Part shown: one piece after another, positions 44,038-60,069 of the stretch
Numbering within the stretch: position 1 is the first letter of the stretch
Layout: each line of letters starts with the position of its first letter
Program-made: the position numbers and the translations under genes
The notes under the pieces: model-generated
Told to the model about the DNA's origin: nothing
Database searches by the model: none
The model's input: only the letters and a program-made list of their open reading frames with translations
Assembly: GCF_002549795.1 (NCBI RefSeq)
Contig: NZ_CP021435.1
Coordinates: forward strand, 930,001 to 994,000
Direction: 5' to 3'
From: Halomonas beimenensis
GTDB taxonomy: Bacteria > Pseudomonadota > Gammaproteobacteria > Pseudomonadales > Halomonadaceae
Length of the DNA stretch: 64,000 nucleotides

Positions 44038-44879
44038 GCCGCCCAGCGCTCCCGGCTCAGCGCGATCAGGGCGTCCAGCGCCGTCGTGTCCCCCCGGCGC
44101 GGCCAGGCGAGTCCCACCACCTCGGCGATCTCGAGCTCCCCCAGGGGGCGGCACTGCAGGTCAGGGCGAGCCAGCACCTCCGGCCAGGCCGGTACCAGCG
44201 AGGCGCCGACCCCCGCCGCCACCAGTCCCAGGGTGTACTCGATGGTGCGCAGCCGTGCGCGCACCTGGCAGCGCATTCCGGCGCCCGCCAGCGACTCGCC
44301 CAGCCGTTCCATGCCGGCGCAGGGCGCGCGCCAGATCATCGGCAGTCCGTCCAGCGCCTCGAGCGCGACTCTCGTCTCTCTTCCCAGCGGGTGGCCGGCC
44401 GGCAACGCCAGCAGGTAGCGATCGAGCCAGATGGGCTGGAAGGCCTCCTCGGGGGAGAGGTCCTGCTCGCCGATGATGCGGGCGTCGCAGGTCTCCCCGG
44501 GATTGACCAGGGTCAGCGCCAGGTTGTCGCCGCGTGCCGCGTAGTCCTTGAGCAAGGATGACATGCGCTCGGCGCCGAGGGAGCGCTTCAGCCCCAGGCG
44601 CACCGGCGTGGGGGCCTGGGGCTGGCGGAACAGGCGGGTGATGGCGCCCATGTCCTCGCAGACGCGGCAGGCCAGCGGGTAGAGGCGCCGTCCCTCCTCG
44701 GTAGGGGTGATCCCGCGGCGGTGACGCTCGAAGAGCACGGCATCGAGCCGCGCCTCCAGTTGGGCCAGGGCCTGGGAGATCGAGGGCTGGGCGACATGGC
44801 AGCGGCGGGCGGCGGCGCTGATCGAGCCGCCCTCGTAGGCGGCCAGGAAGTAGCGGAGGCTGCGCACATCCATAGGCAT
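44025..44879 (-). CDS. LysR-type regulator divergent from the E1/acyltransferase pair
   Basis: A 284-residue regulator. The HTH is MDVRSLRYFLAAYEGGSISAAARR with QPSISQALAQLEARL, and the effector domain contains the VAAGVGASLVPAW loop. It starts at 44879 (or ATG at 44873) and is transcribed away from the E1 gene at 44972; a palindrome at 44899-44908 lies in the shared gap. It is therefore the likely regulator of that pair. The effector is unknown. Confidence 0.87.
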   Translation of the reverse strand: MPMDVRSLRYFLAAYEGGSISAAARRCHVAQPSISQALAQLEARLDAVLFERHRRGITPTEEGRRLYPLACRVCEDMGAITRLFRQPQAPTPVRLGLKRSLGAERMSSLLKDYAARGDNLALTLVNPGETCDARIIGEQDLSPEEAFQPIWLDRYLLALPAGHPLGRETRVALEALDGLPMIWRAPCAGMERLGESLAGAGMRCQVRARLRTIEYTLGLVAAGVGASLVPAWPEVLARPDLQCRPLGELEIAEVVGLAWPRRGDTTALDALIALSRERWAAQAG

Positions 44880-44898
44880 GGCCTTTATCAGGTGCAGG

Positions 44899-44908
44899 AT
44901 ATCGATAT
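44899..44908. promoter_or_regulatory. Palindrome in the LysR/E1 divergent gap
   Basis: ATATCGATAT, a perfect 10-bp palindrome in the 92-base gap between divergent genes, in an AT-rich stretch. It is a candidate LysR-type operator, about 20 bases from the regulator start and 63 from the E1 start. Confidence 0.45.
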
Positions 44909-44971
44909 TATTCCTTTGCCTGCAGGCCGCGCTAGGCTGGATAGCATCCCCATTGCGCAGCAGGAGCCGCC

Positions 44972-47181
<2,210 letters not shown>

Positions 47182-47185
<4 letters not shown>

Positions 47186-48249
47186 GGGGCCGCGAGGATT
47201 CGCCGCACGAGCGGCTGTTGGTCGTCTGCCCCGGTCGGGGGACCTACAACGCTCCCGAGTGGGGCAGCCTGACCCGTCGAGCCGGTGGCGCCGACTGGCT
47301 CGGGCGCCTGGACGCCTGGCGCCGCGAGGCGGGGTTGCCCACCCTGAGCGAGCTCGATGGCGAGATCCCGTGGCGGATGAGCCTCCATGGCCGAGGCGAG
47401 CATGCGGCGCCACTGATCTACGCCTGTGCCCTGGCCGACCTGCTGGCCATCGACGGCGAGCGCCACGAGATCGTCGCGGTGACCGGCAATTCCATGGGCT
47501 GGTACATCGCCCTGGCCGCCGGCGGGGCCCTGGGAAAGGAAGATGCCTTCCGCCTGATCGGCACCACGGCGAGCCTGATGCAGGAGCATGGGGTCGGAGG
47601 CCAGCTGCTCTATCCCTGGGTGGACGATGACTGGAGGGGGCGGCCCGAGCGACGGCGAGAACTGCTGGCGCTGATCGACGAGCTCCACGGCCGCCATGGC
47701 GCCGAGCTCTACCTGTCCATCGAGCTCGGCGGCATGCTGGTGTTCGGCGGCAACGAGGCCGGGCTCGAGGCCTTGACGCGCCGGTTGCCCGCCAGGGGCC
47801 GTTATCCCTTGCGCCTGCCCCAGCATGCGGCCTTTCACACGCCGATGCAGGGGCCGGTGAGGGAACTCGCCCGGCAGCGCTTCGCCGCCGGCGCTTTCAC
47901 GGCCCCTCGAGTGCCGCTGATCGATGGCCGGGGCCATCTCTGGACGCCATGGAGCACCGATCCCCAGGCGCTGTGGGACTATACCCTGGGCGAGCAGCTG
48001 GTGGCGCCCTACGATTTCAGCGCCGCCGTCAGGGTGGGGGTACGTGAATTCGCGCCGGATCGGGTGGTGATCCTGGGGCCTGGCAACACTCTCGGCGGTG
48101 CCACGGCCCAGGTACTGATCCAGCTGGGCTGGCAGGGGCTGGCGGACAAGGCGGACTTCCAGGCCCGCCAGGCGGAAGCCCCGCCGCTGCTCGCCATGGG
48201 GGTGCCGGAGCAGCGCGAGCGGCTGGTCCAGGGCGTGTTCATGTCGTGA
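47182..48249 (+). CDS. FabD-like acyltransferase (malonyl-CoA:ACP transacylase fold)
   Basis: A 355-residue protein with an acyltransferase-type nucleophile elbow, TGNSMGWYIALAAGG (Ser104; FabD has GHSLG), and the partner His219 in QHAAFHTPMQ, at FabD-like spacing. The Gln oxyanion and C-terminal ILGPGNTLGG segment also fit. The Asn before Ser, in place of His, and the extended N-terminus set it apart from housekeeping FabD. It overlaps the fused E1 gene by four bases, so the products are probably made in equal amounts. It may transfer an acyl group produced through E1 to CoA or a carrier protein; this is inference. Confidence 0.75.
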
Positions 48250-48256
48250 ACACGCG

Positions 48257-48736
48257 CTAGTCGTCCAGGGCCAGGCGCTGGTGGAGCGTCAGCATCACCT
48301 GGATCTCCTCCTCGGGACGCAGCGGCTCGAGCCCCAGCTCGCCGAAGAGTTCGCCGCGGGCGCGGGCCCAGTCGCCCGGGGCCAGGGCGGCGTAGAGGCT
48401 CTCCGCCGGCGCCAGCTCGACGAACGGATCCAGGCCGTAGGTCTCGAACAGCCGCGAGAGTGCCGCCTCGTCGTCGCCGACCCCGGCGGTGTAGAGGGTG
48501 GCATTGAAGTGGTCGTTCTCCAGCTCGCGGATCACGTCCAGCGGGCTCACCCCCATGCTGGTGAGCTCCTCCAGGCTGTAGGCTCCCAGCGAGACCATCT
48601 CGTCGTCCAGCCAGTCGTCGTCGGGCTGGATCAGGGTGTGCTTGACACGCCCGTCGGGCAGGGTCCAGGCGATGGAGAGCGGCAGGTCGCCGTCGTCGCC
48701 GGTCTCGACCGCAATGAAGGCTGGCAGCTCAACCAT
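48257..48736 (-). CDS. DnaQ-like exonuclease-fold protein, possibly inactive
   Basis: A 159-residue protein. Its N-terminus (FIAVETGDDGDLPLSIAWTLPDGRVKHTLIQPDDDW) follows the pattern of DEDD 3'-5' exonucleases, where one expects IDLEASG...PIEIGWAL. The first catalytic Asp is Ala in AVE. LGAYSLEELTSMGVSPLDVI matches the usual second region, and YTAGVGDDEAALSRLFETYG the third. It may be a degenerate nuclease or a structural relative. Its start overlaps the end of tatD by eight bases, so it is translated after tatD. Family call is tentative. Confidence 0.5.
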   Translation of the reverse strand: MVELPAFIAVETGDDGDLPLSIAWTLPDGRVKHTLIQPDDDWLDDEMVSLGAYSLEELTSMGVSPLDVIRELENDHFNATLYTAGVGDDEAALSRLFETYGLDPFVELAPAESLYAALAPGDWARARGELFGELGLEPLRPEEEIQVMLTLHQRLALDD

Positions 48737-49610
48737 GTCGTTGCCCCTCCTCGAGGGCTTGCCGGGTATCGTCTCCGTCGAGTCCGAAGAAGGCCAGGGC
48801 GGTGGCGGTGGTGGCCCTGGCCAGCTCGGCCTCGGTGTTGCCGCGCCAATGGGCGATCTCGCGCACGATCCAGGGCAGCAGGGCCGGTTCGTGGCGCCTG
48901 CCCTTGAGTTTGGCAGGTAAATTGCGCGGCAGCAGGTAGGGGCAGTCGGTTTCCACCATCAGCCGATTCAGGGGGATGGCGCCCACCAGCTCGCGCAGGT
49001 GATGGCCGCGTCGCTCGTCGCACAGCCAGCCGGTCAGGCCGATGTGCAGGTCGAGATCCAGGTAGCCGTAGAGGGTCTCGCGATCGGCCGTGAAGCAGTG
49101 CACCACGGCCCGGGAAATGTCGTCTCGCCAGGCGTGGAGCATGTCGCGCATCCGCCGGCCCGCGTCCCGCTCGTGAAGGAACAGCGGCAGTCCGCTCTCG
49201 GCGGCGAGTCCCAGCTGGGCCTCGAAGGCCCGCTCCTGCTCGGCCGGCGTCGAGAAGTTACGATTGAAGTCCAGGCCGCACTCGCCCACCGCCACGACCT
49301 CCGGCATGCGGTGGAGCTCGCGCATGGCCGCCTCCAGGCTCGGCGACCACTGGCTGGCGTCGTGAGGGTGGATCCCGGCGGTGGCATGGAGCCCGGCATG
49401 GTCTCGCGCCAGTCCCACGGCCTGCTCGGCGTGCTCGAGGTCGGTACCGGTCAGGATCAGGGTGTCGACGCCGGCGGCCCGCGCGCGCCGGATCACCGCC
49501 TCCCGGTCCCGGGCGAAGCTCTCATGGGTCAGGTTGGCGCCGATGTCCACCAGCGGTGCCGGCGAACGGAACCTCAGCCCCTCGGGCAATACGTCGTCGA
49601 AAGGGGGCAT
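48729..49610 (-). CDS. tatD: TatD-family Mg-dependent 3'-5' deoxyribonuclease
   Basis: A 293-residue TIM-barrel nuclease, very close to E. coli TatD (260) but with about 30 extra N-terminal residues. Metal-site motifs: DIGANLTH, GECGLDFNRNFSTPAEQERAF, FLHERDA, HCFT and ETDCPYLLPR. It acts in DNA repair and degradation after oxidative damage. ATG at 49610 has no strong ribosome-binding site; a TTG four codons upstream (49622) is well placed after GGAG and is an alternative start. Confidence 0.93.
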   Translation of the reverse strand: MPPFDDVLPEGLRFRSPAPLVDIGANLTHESFARDREAVIRRARAAGVDTLILTGTDLEHAEQAVGLARDHAGLHATAGIHPHDASQWSPSLEAAMRELHRMPEVVAVGECGLDFNRNFSTPAEQERAFEAQLGLAAESGLPLFLHERDAGRRMRDMLHAWRDDISRAVVHCFTADRETLYGYLDLDLHIGLTGWLCDERRGHHLRELVGAIPLNRLMVETDCPYLLPRNLPAKLKGRRHEPALLPWIVREIAHWRGNTEAELARATTATALAFFGLDGDDTRQALEEGQRHG

Positions 49611-49859
49611 CGTGTCGGCCAAGGCGAAGCACTCCTGTCTATGTCTCTGGCAATCCAACGGATCGTCCTGATCTCTTGGATCGTCGCCGGCGCCACTCTG
49701 GCGCAGAGGCGTGGATCTTCTGGCGTGCCGCGATTCATCCGACACAACCCCTGGCCGGATGAATACGAGGCGCGCATTGTACCCGGGAGCGCCGGGTGGG
49801 GCCACGTCGGGGCGGCCATGCGTTACACTGGCGGATTCGATGAATCGGGAGGTGAGCGC

Positions 49860-51812
<1,953 letters not shown>

Positions 51813-51817
51813 CGCGA

Positions 51818-51842
51818 AGAAGGCGCCCTGGGGGCGCCTTCT
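51818..51842. terminator. Bidirectional terminator between uup and uspA
   Basis: AGAAGGCGCC (51818-51827) with GGCGCCTTCT (51833-51842), a perfect 10-bp stem between convergent genes. Confidence 0.78.
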
Positions 51843-51861
51843 CCGGGGGAAGGGGGCTGGT

Positions 51862-52314
51862 CTATTCCTCGGTCTCGCCTTCCTTGCCGACCCGTACCGC
51901 CAGGACGTCGCACTGGGCGCCGTGCAGGACGCCGGTGGAGGTGGAACCGAGCAGCAGGGCGAAGCCGTGACGGCCGTGGGAACCGACCACGATCAGGTCC
52001 ACGCCCTCTTCCTCGGCGAAGCGATGGATCTCGGTGTCCGGCATGCCCACGACCACGTGCTGGTTCTCCTTGGGCACCTGGGGATCGGCGATCTCCGCCA
52101 GGCGTTGCTTGGCATGCTCGTCCAGCTGGTCCTGAATGCTGGTGAGGTCCATGGGGATATCGCCCCCGTAGGCGAAGCCGAGCGGTTCGAGCGTATGGAT
52201 GATGGAGAGCTTGGCCTTGTTGCGGTCGGCGATCTGCATCGCCCGCTCCAGCACCTTGTGGGAGTCCTTGGTCAGGTCGACGGCGACCAGGACGTGACGA
52301 TACTCGTTGCTCAT
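51862..52314 (-). CDS. Universal stress protein, UspA type
   Basis: A 150-residue UspA-fold protein. HVLVAVDLTKDSHKVLERAMQIA opens the domain; the C-terminal DLIVVGSHGRHGFALLLGSTS contains a G-2x-G-9x-G(S/T)-like ATP-loop pattern seen in some members. MSNEYRHVLVAVDL resembles E. coli UspA. ATG at 52314 follows GGAGG. Expression usually rises in stationary phase and stress; no regulatory site was identified. Confidence 0.9.
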   Translation of the reverse strand: MSNEYRHVLVAVDLTKDSHKVLERAMQIADRNKAKLSIIHTLEPLGFAYGGDIPMDLTSIQDQLDEHAKQRLAEIADPQVPKENQHVVVGMPDTEIHRFAEEEGVDLIVVGSHGRHGFALLLGSTSTGVLHGAQCDVLAVRVGKEGETEE

Positions 52315-52422
52315 GGCATTGCCTCCGGCAGCAGGTCCAGCGGGTGGTTGACTGACTTCCACTCTAGGACGCACGACGAGACAAGACAACGACTTGCATC
52401 AAGATTCGAACAGGAAACGCTT

Positions 52423-52947
52423 ATGGTCTGGTTAATCATCCTCGTCGCGGTGGGACTGGTCTTCGCGCCGGCCATGTGGTTGCGGCCCAGTGCTCGCCAG
52501 CAGCGCGTGATGCGCCTGCGGGACGCCGCCTCCCGCACGGGGGTCAGGGTGCGGCTCGAGCCCTCGCCGCTCCACAATGACGGCGATCGCATGTCCGCCT
52601 ATCGCTGGCCCTATCCCGCCCAGCGTCCCGGGCCGGACTTCATGCTGGTGCACGACGATCAGGCCAGCGTGGCCCTCAAGCCCTTCGTCGAGGGGTGGCG
52701 CTGGCGCAAGGAGCCGCTGCAGACGCTGCCCGCCTCCCTCAGGGAGCGGTTCGCGGCCCTGCTGGCCGAGTTGCCGTCGGATGCCGTGGCGGTGGAGTCG
52801 AACGCCGAGGCCTTGACGCTGTGGTGGGACGAATCCCTCGAGCCCACGGTATTCGCGCCGTTGGCCGGCGATCTCGCCGAACTGCGCGACGGCCTGGCAG
52901 GACGACCGGACCGGCCGACCGCGCGCCCGCCCCTGCAGGGCCCCTAG
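52423..52947 (+). CDS. Single-pass membrane protein, conserved hypothetical
   Basis: A 174-residue protein with one N-terminal hydrophobic segment (VWLIILVAVGLVFAPAMWL, residues 2-20), then a basic stretch (RPSARQQRVMRLRD) and a soluble domain rich in Trp and Leu. Similar proteins in pseudomonads and halomonads are sometimes labelled YajC-like because of the N-terminal anchor; a secretion role is not supported. ATG at 52423 has CAGGAAAC upstream. Its stop overlaps the slyA stop by four bases in convergent orientation. Confidence 0.7.
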   Translation: MVWLIILVAVGLVFAPAMWLRPSARQQRVMRLRDAASRTGVRVRLEPSPLHNDGDRMSAYRWPYPAQRPGPDFMLVHDDQASVALKPFVEGWRWRKEPLQTLPASLRERFAALLAELPSDAVAVESNAEALTLWWDESLEPTVFAPLAGDLAELRDGLAGRPDRPTARPPLQGP

Positions 52948-53384
52948 CCTTCCTCCCGGGCCTGGATCGCCAGCCCATTGGCCTCGATGCGGGACAGCAG
53001 CTCGCCGAGCTGTGCCACGTCCTCCTCGGAGAGGCCGGCGAGCATCTCCTCGCGCGCCTGGCTCACCACGGCGTCGATGCGCTCGAGCAGGGGCATGGCC
53101 GCCGGGGTCAGGACGATCCGCTTGGTGCGCCGGTCCTGGTCGCAGGGGCGACGCTCGATGAGGCCCTGCTCGGCGAGCTGGTCGAGGGTTCGCACCAGGG
53201 ACGGGGCCTCGACGCCGATCGCCCGGGCCAGGTCGCACTGGGGCTGGTCATCCCCCAGCCGCCAGAGGTGATAGAGCGTGACCCAGCGAGTCTGGGTCAG
53301 TCCCTCGGGCGCCAGGCGCCGGTCGATGATCGCGCGCCACAGCCGCGGCACGCGGGACAGTTGAAAGCCGATGTTCTGATGCAT
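52944..53384 (-). CDS. slyA: SlyA, MarR-family transcriptional regulator
   Basis: A 146-residue winged-helix dimer closely similar to E. coli SlyA: LSRVPRLWRAIIDRRLAPEGLTQTRWVTLYHLWRL begins the dimer interface and HTH; LARAIGVEAPSLVRTLDQLAEQGLIERR is the recognition region; DRRTKRIVLT is the wing. It senses small aromatic ligands in relatives and affects stress and efflux genes. ATG at 53384. The preceding 245 bases contain the structured repeat at 53501-53585. Confidence 0.93.
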   Translation of the reverse strand: MHQNIGFQLSRVPRLWRAIIDRRLAPEGLTQTRWVTLYHLWRLGDDQPQCDLARAIGVEAPSLVRTLDQLAEQGLIERRPCDQDRRTKRIVLTPAAMPLLERIDAVVSQAREEMLAGLSEEDVAQLGELLSRIEANGLAIQAREEG

Positions 53385-53500
53385 GGGACTCTGCGAAACG
53401 GGTAAGCCTGGCTGGATTGTCCGGAGCGCCGCCGTGTAATGCAAGCCGCGCCCTCAAGGGGGCAGGGCTTTCGCAGTTGGATCTGGCGAGGGGCGCCGGG

Positions 53501-53585
53501 GACAGGTCGAAGAGGGGGGCCTACGCCATGGATGGCGTCGGTAGCGCCCAGGGAGGGGTTCACAGCGCCCCCTCGCAGACCTGTC
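53501..53585. repeat. 85-bp structured intergenic repeat (candidate dispersed element)
   Basis: Outer arms GACAGGTC (53501-53508) / GACCTGTC (53578-53585) and GAGGGGG (53512-) / CCCCCTC (53568-53574) enclose a perfect hairpin ACGCCAT-GG-ATGGCGT (53523-53538) and a GCGCCC-rich stretch. Strong nested symmetry without coding potential. It lies downstream of the DUF5924 gene and upstream of slyA. Similar GCCATGGATGGC-centred repeats are, to my recollection, common in halomonad genomes. Confidence 0.6.
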
Positions 53586-53629
53586 GACGGATCAGCCCCG
53601 AGCGATAACGCTAACTGCGATCCCCCTGC

Positions 53630-54787
53630 TCAAGGAGCCGGCGCCGGCCGGGCCATCAGCCGGGACAGGTCCAGGCCGGGCAGGCCCGCCGGCCGGCGGA
53701 TCCGGCCATCGGCCAGGGTCGCCCGCTCCTCTTCCTCGTCGACGGTGAACCGAAGCACGCCGATCCGCTGACCGCCCGACGTCATGACGTCGATCCGCCA
53801 GTCGCCTGCCGTCCGCGCGGGGAAGCGCCGCTTGTGGGTCCAGGCCCGGTATCCCGCCTCTCGACCGCCCTGGATCTCCAGCGGGATGCGGTCGACCAGC
53901 CTCCCCTCGTGTCGCCACTCGTGGACGATCTCCTCGCGCAGCCCCCGGGGCGCATGGATGGCCGTATAGGCATAGAGGCCGTGGTCGACCAGCGCCTCGG
54001 GGGTGAGGTGCAGCCCGCCCTCCGGCGCCCGGGCCCGTTCGTCGAAGGCGGGCGACAGGGCATGGCCGGAGAGCCACAGGCTGGCGGGCGGCACCCAGAT
54101 CCGCCCCAGCCATCCCGCGCCGGCCAGCAGCGGCAGCAGGGCCAGCATGGCCAGCCAGCGACGCGGGGTCAGCGGCTTCAGCCATTCCATCAGGCTGGGC
54201 AGGCTGAAGATCATCATGGCCGCGAGTGCCATTACCAGGCTCTGGGCGGTGGTCAGGTGCAACAGGGTCGGCAGGGCCACCAGCACCACCAGGAAGACGC
54301 ACTGGGCATGGAAGGCGAAGTAGAGCCAGCGGTATCGCTCGGCCAGGCGATAATAGAGGGGGTCGAGGATCGACGGCAGGGCCAGGCCCAGCATCAGCAG
54401 GGTGAAGATCGCCTGGCCGCTGGACCAGGCCGTGGTCGCCAGCAGGAAGGGCAGGGTAAAGAACAGCGTCTCCTGATGGACCATCTGCGCGATGAAGGTG
54501 GTCACCCCGCGAGGCGGCGGCGGGTAGCCTCTCCGGGTCAGCCAGCGGGCGATCAGGTTCTCCGAGAGCAGCAGCAGCCAGGTGACCAGCATGCCGAGGG
54601 CCAGGGTGGCGCCCAGCCATTGCTGGCGCTCCACCAGGAAGAAGCTGGCCATCCCGGCGGCGAAGGCCAGCGGTGGCCAGAGCCAGCGCCAGGGGCGCAG
54701 GCGTTCGGCCAGGACGGCCAGCGACTGCTGGCAGCCGTCGAGGCGCGAGCCTCGGGAGGGCGATGGCAAGGGGCCTGCGGGGTCCAT
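53630..54787 (-). CDS. DUF5924 / DUF2914 membrane protein
   Basis: A 385-residue protein. Eight or so hydrophobic segments span residues about 33-235, including LAFAAGMASFFLV and MALAAMMIFSLPSLMEWL. The soluble C-terminal part (about 240-385) has DUF2914-like sequence: LYAYTAIHAPRGLREEIVHEWRHEGRLVDRIPLEIQGG and AGDWRIDVMTSGGQRIGVLRFTV. Function unknown. The start at 54787 precedes a low-complexity tail. Divergent from fadB with 150 bases between. Confidence 0.78.
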   Translation of the reverse strand: MDPAGPLPSPSRGSRLDGCQQSLAVLAERLRPWRWLWPPLAFAAGMASFFLVERQQWLGATLALGMLVTWLLLLSENLIARWLTRRGYPPPPRGVTTFIAQMVHQETLFFTLPFLLATTAWSSGQAIFTLLMLGLALPSILDPLYYRLAERYRWLYFAFHAQCVFLVVLVALPTLLHLTTAQSLVMALAAMMIFSLPSLMEWLKPLTPRRWLAMLALLPLLAGAGWLGRIWVPPASLWLSGHALSPAFDERARAPEGGLHLTPEALVDHGLYAYTAIHAPRGLREEIVHEWRHEGRLVDRIPLEIQGGREAGYRAWTHKRRFPARTAGDWRIDVMTSGGQRIGVLRFTVDEEEERATLADGRIRRPAGLPGLDLSRLMARPAPAP

Positions 54788-54899
54788 GGGCGCATCGTAT
54801 CAGGGTGCGGCGAGGGCCGGGAGTCGTCCCCTGGCGACGCCCGGCGCTCGCCAGAAAAAGGGGTTGACGGAGCCCTCGGACTGGCCCAAGCTGATTAGA

Positions 54900-54915
54900 T
54901 CAAACGGCCGTATGA
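54900..54915. promoter_or_regulatory. Candidate operator upstream of fadBA
   Basis: TCAAACG-GC-CGTATGA, an inverted repeat with one mismatch, 22 bases before fadB. It recalls PsrA-type sites (GAAAC-N-GTTTC-like) that control fadBA in pseudomonads. TTGACG at 54864-54869 may be the -35. Assignment is tentative. Confidence 0.4.
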
Positions 54916-54937
54916 ATTCCCGCACGGAGATTCGTGG

Positions 54938-58293
<3,356 letters not shown>

Positions 58294-58317
58294 GGCCGAT
58301 TCCCCGTGCCAGGCCAT

Positions 58318-58350
58318 CGACGCCGGCGGCCACGAGGGCCGCCGGCGTCG
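58318..58350. terminator. Hairpin between fadA and the TAXI gene
   Basis: CGACGCCGGCGGCC and GGCCGCCGGCGTCG, a perfect 14-bp stem with a five-base loop, between convergent genes. Probably bidirectional despite the lack of a long T run. Confidence 0.72.
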
Positions 58351-58355
58351 TCGTG

Positions 58356-59405
58356 TCAGAGGGTCGGGTCCGCGGGTGCCGGTGGCGTCGCCGGCTCGGG
58401 CGGAACGGGAGGCTCGGCGGTGAGCCAGCCCCGTTGCCGGTAGTAGCGCCTGGCGCCCTCGTGCAGCGGCGCCGAAAGCCCTTCGCTCATCATCCGCGCG
58501 GGGCTGAGATCGCTGTAGGCCGGATGGCGGGACTTGAAGGCGTCCAGGTCGTCGAAGACCGCGGCCACGATGGCGTAGATGGCATCCGGCGGGGTCTGCT
58601 CCGAGGCGACCAGGGTAGCGCGCACCCCGAAGGTGGTCACCGCCGGCTGGTCGGCGGTATAGAGCCCGGCGGGGATGGTGGCATGGGCGAGGTAGGGCGT
58701 CTCGGCCACCAGCCGGTCCACCCCTGGGCCGGTGACGTCGACCAGCTTGGCGTCGCACAGCCGCACCGCCTGCTGGATGGAGGGGTTGGGATGGCCCACC
58801 GTATAGACCATGGCGTCGATGTTGCCGTGACACAGCGCCAGGGACTGCTGGTCGGCGGGCAGCGCATGGGCCGGGCGGAAGTCGTCCAGGGTCCAGCCCC
58901 AGGCCTCGAGCAGCGTCATCATGGTGCCGCGCTGGCCGGAACCGGGATTGCCCACGTTCACCGCATGGCCCTTGAGGTCGGCGAAGCCCCCGATGCCGCT
59001 GTCGCGGCGCGCCACCAGGGTGAAGGGCTCCCCATGCAGCGAGAACACCGCGCGCAGCTCGGGGTCCGGCCCGACCGCGGCGAAGCCCTCGGTGCCGGTC
59101 ACGGCCTGATACTGGAGGTCCGACTGGGCCAGGTCGGCGGTCACCTCGCCGTTGCGCACTGCCTCGAGGTTGGCGGCGGAGCCGCCGCTGGGGCGGGCCT
59201 CGCAGGGGACATCGAGCAGGCGGCAGAGGGTGCGGCCGGTGGCGTGATAGACCCCGGCGGGGCTCGCGGTGGCGATGACGATGCCGGGTTCGGCGGCCAG
59301 GCCGGCCCCCGGCAGGAGCAGGGCGGCGACCAGGGCCAGGCGAGTGCCGAGCAGGCGGCAAGGCGAAAGCCTGGGGCGCCGTGGCGGCGTCTCTTGGGTA
59401 TGCAT
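58356..59405 (-). CDS. TAXI-family TRAP transporter solute-binding protein (orphan)
   Basis: A 349-residue periplasmic protein with a signal peptide (hydrophobic LGTRLALVAALLLPGAGLAAEP, residues about 19-40). Family motifs: IATASPAGVYHATGRTLCRLL, SGGSAANLEAVRNGE, DLAQSDLQYQA and VNVGNPGSGQRGTMMTLLEA. TAXI proteins deliver substrates such as glutamate to a fused TRAP membrane subunit. No such subunit lies next to it, and the Pro-rich tail (PPVPPEPATPPAPADP) is unusual. Substrate unknown. Confidence 0.85.
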   Translation of the reverse strand: MHTQETPPRRPRLSPCRLLGTRLALVAALLLPGAGLAAEPGIVIATASPAGVYHATGRTLCRLLDVPCEARPSGGSAANLEAVRNGEVTADLAQSDLQYQAVTGTEGFAAVGPDPELRAVFSLHGEPFTLVARRDSGIGGFADLKGHAVNVGNPGSGQRGTMMTLLEAWGWTLDDFRPAHALPADQQSLALCHGNIDAMVYTVGHPNPSIQQAVRLCDAKLVDVTGPGVDRLVAETPYLAHATIPAGLYTADQPAVTTFGVRATLVASEQTPPDAIYAIVAAVFDDLDAFKSRHPAYSDLSPARMMSEGLSAPLHEGARRYYRQRGWLTAEPPVPPEPATPPAPADPTL

Positions 59406-59480
59406 GGCGCACCTCCTGAGGACTCGCCACCCCTCGTCGAGGTCGACTTCGGGGGATGAGTCTCAGCATAGTCGCCGCCC

Positions 59481-59942
59481 TCAGAGGATGCCGCCGTCCA
59501 GGCCCGCGGCCAGGTAGAGCCCCAGTTCCTCCACCCGGTCGACGAAGTCGTCCTGCCATTCTCCCCTCAGCAGCACCGGTTCCTGGACCCATTTCCAACG
59601 CAGCCCGGTGACGATGCTCTCCACGGCGCGGCGGGTGCCGGTGCCGTCATGGCCGGCGCGGACGTAGAGGGCACAGGGCAGGCCCTGCTTCTCCTCCAGC
59701 ACGGGATAGTAGCTGCGATCGAAGAAGTCCTTCAGCGCGCCGCTCATGTAGCCCAGGTTCTCGGTGGTGCCGAGCAGGATGGCGTCGCAGGCCAGCACGT
59801 CCTCGGGGCCGGCCTCCAGGGGTGGCTTGACCACCACCTCCACGTCCTCGATGTCGGGGTGGCGGGCGCCGCGCTCGGCGGCGTCGCGCAGCCTCAGGGT
59901 GTTGGGGGAGGGCGCATGGGCCACGATCAACAGTCGCTTCAT
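59481..59942 (-). CDS. Flavodoxin-fold NAD(P)H-dependent reductase-like protein
   Basis: A 153-residue flavodoxin-like protein. KRLLIVAHAPSPNTLRLRDAAERGA forms the first strand and phosphate loop, and CDAILLGTTENLGYMSGALKDFFDR is the typical FMN-isoalloxazine loop. CALYVRAGHDGTGTRRAVESI completes the fold. Related proteins reduce quinones or Fe(III). Start at 59942. It is transcribed away from the YbhB-like gene. Confidence 0.8.
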   Translation of the reverse strand: MKRLLIVAHAPSPNTLRLRDAAERGARHPDIEDVEVVVKPPLEAGPEDVLACDAILLGTTENLGYMSGALKDFFDRSYYPVLEEKQGLPCALYVRAGHDGTGTRRAVESIVTGLRWKWVQEPVLLRGEWQDDFVDRVEELGLYLAAGLDGGIL

Positions 59943-60069
59943 GTCGGCCTGCCGGGTTGAAGGATGCGAATCCGGCCATCATGCCATGGGGAAACGCCGT
60001 TGACAGGCTTGACGGCGTCGCCGACGCTGAAATCGGCATCCATGCTTCACATCAAGGAGGAAGATACCC

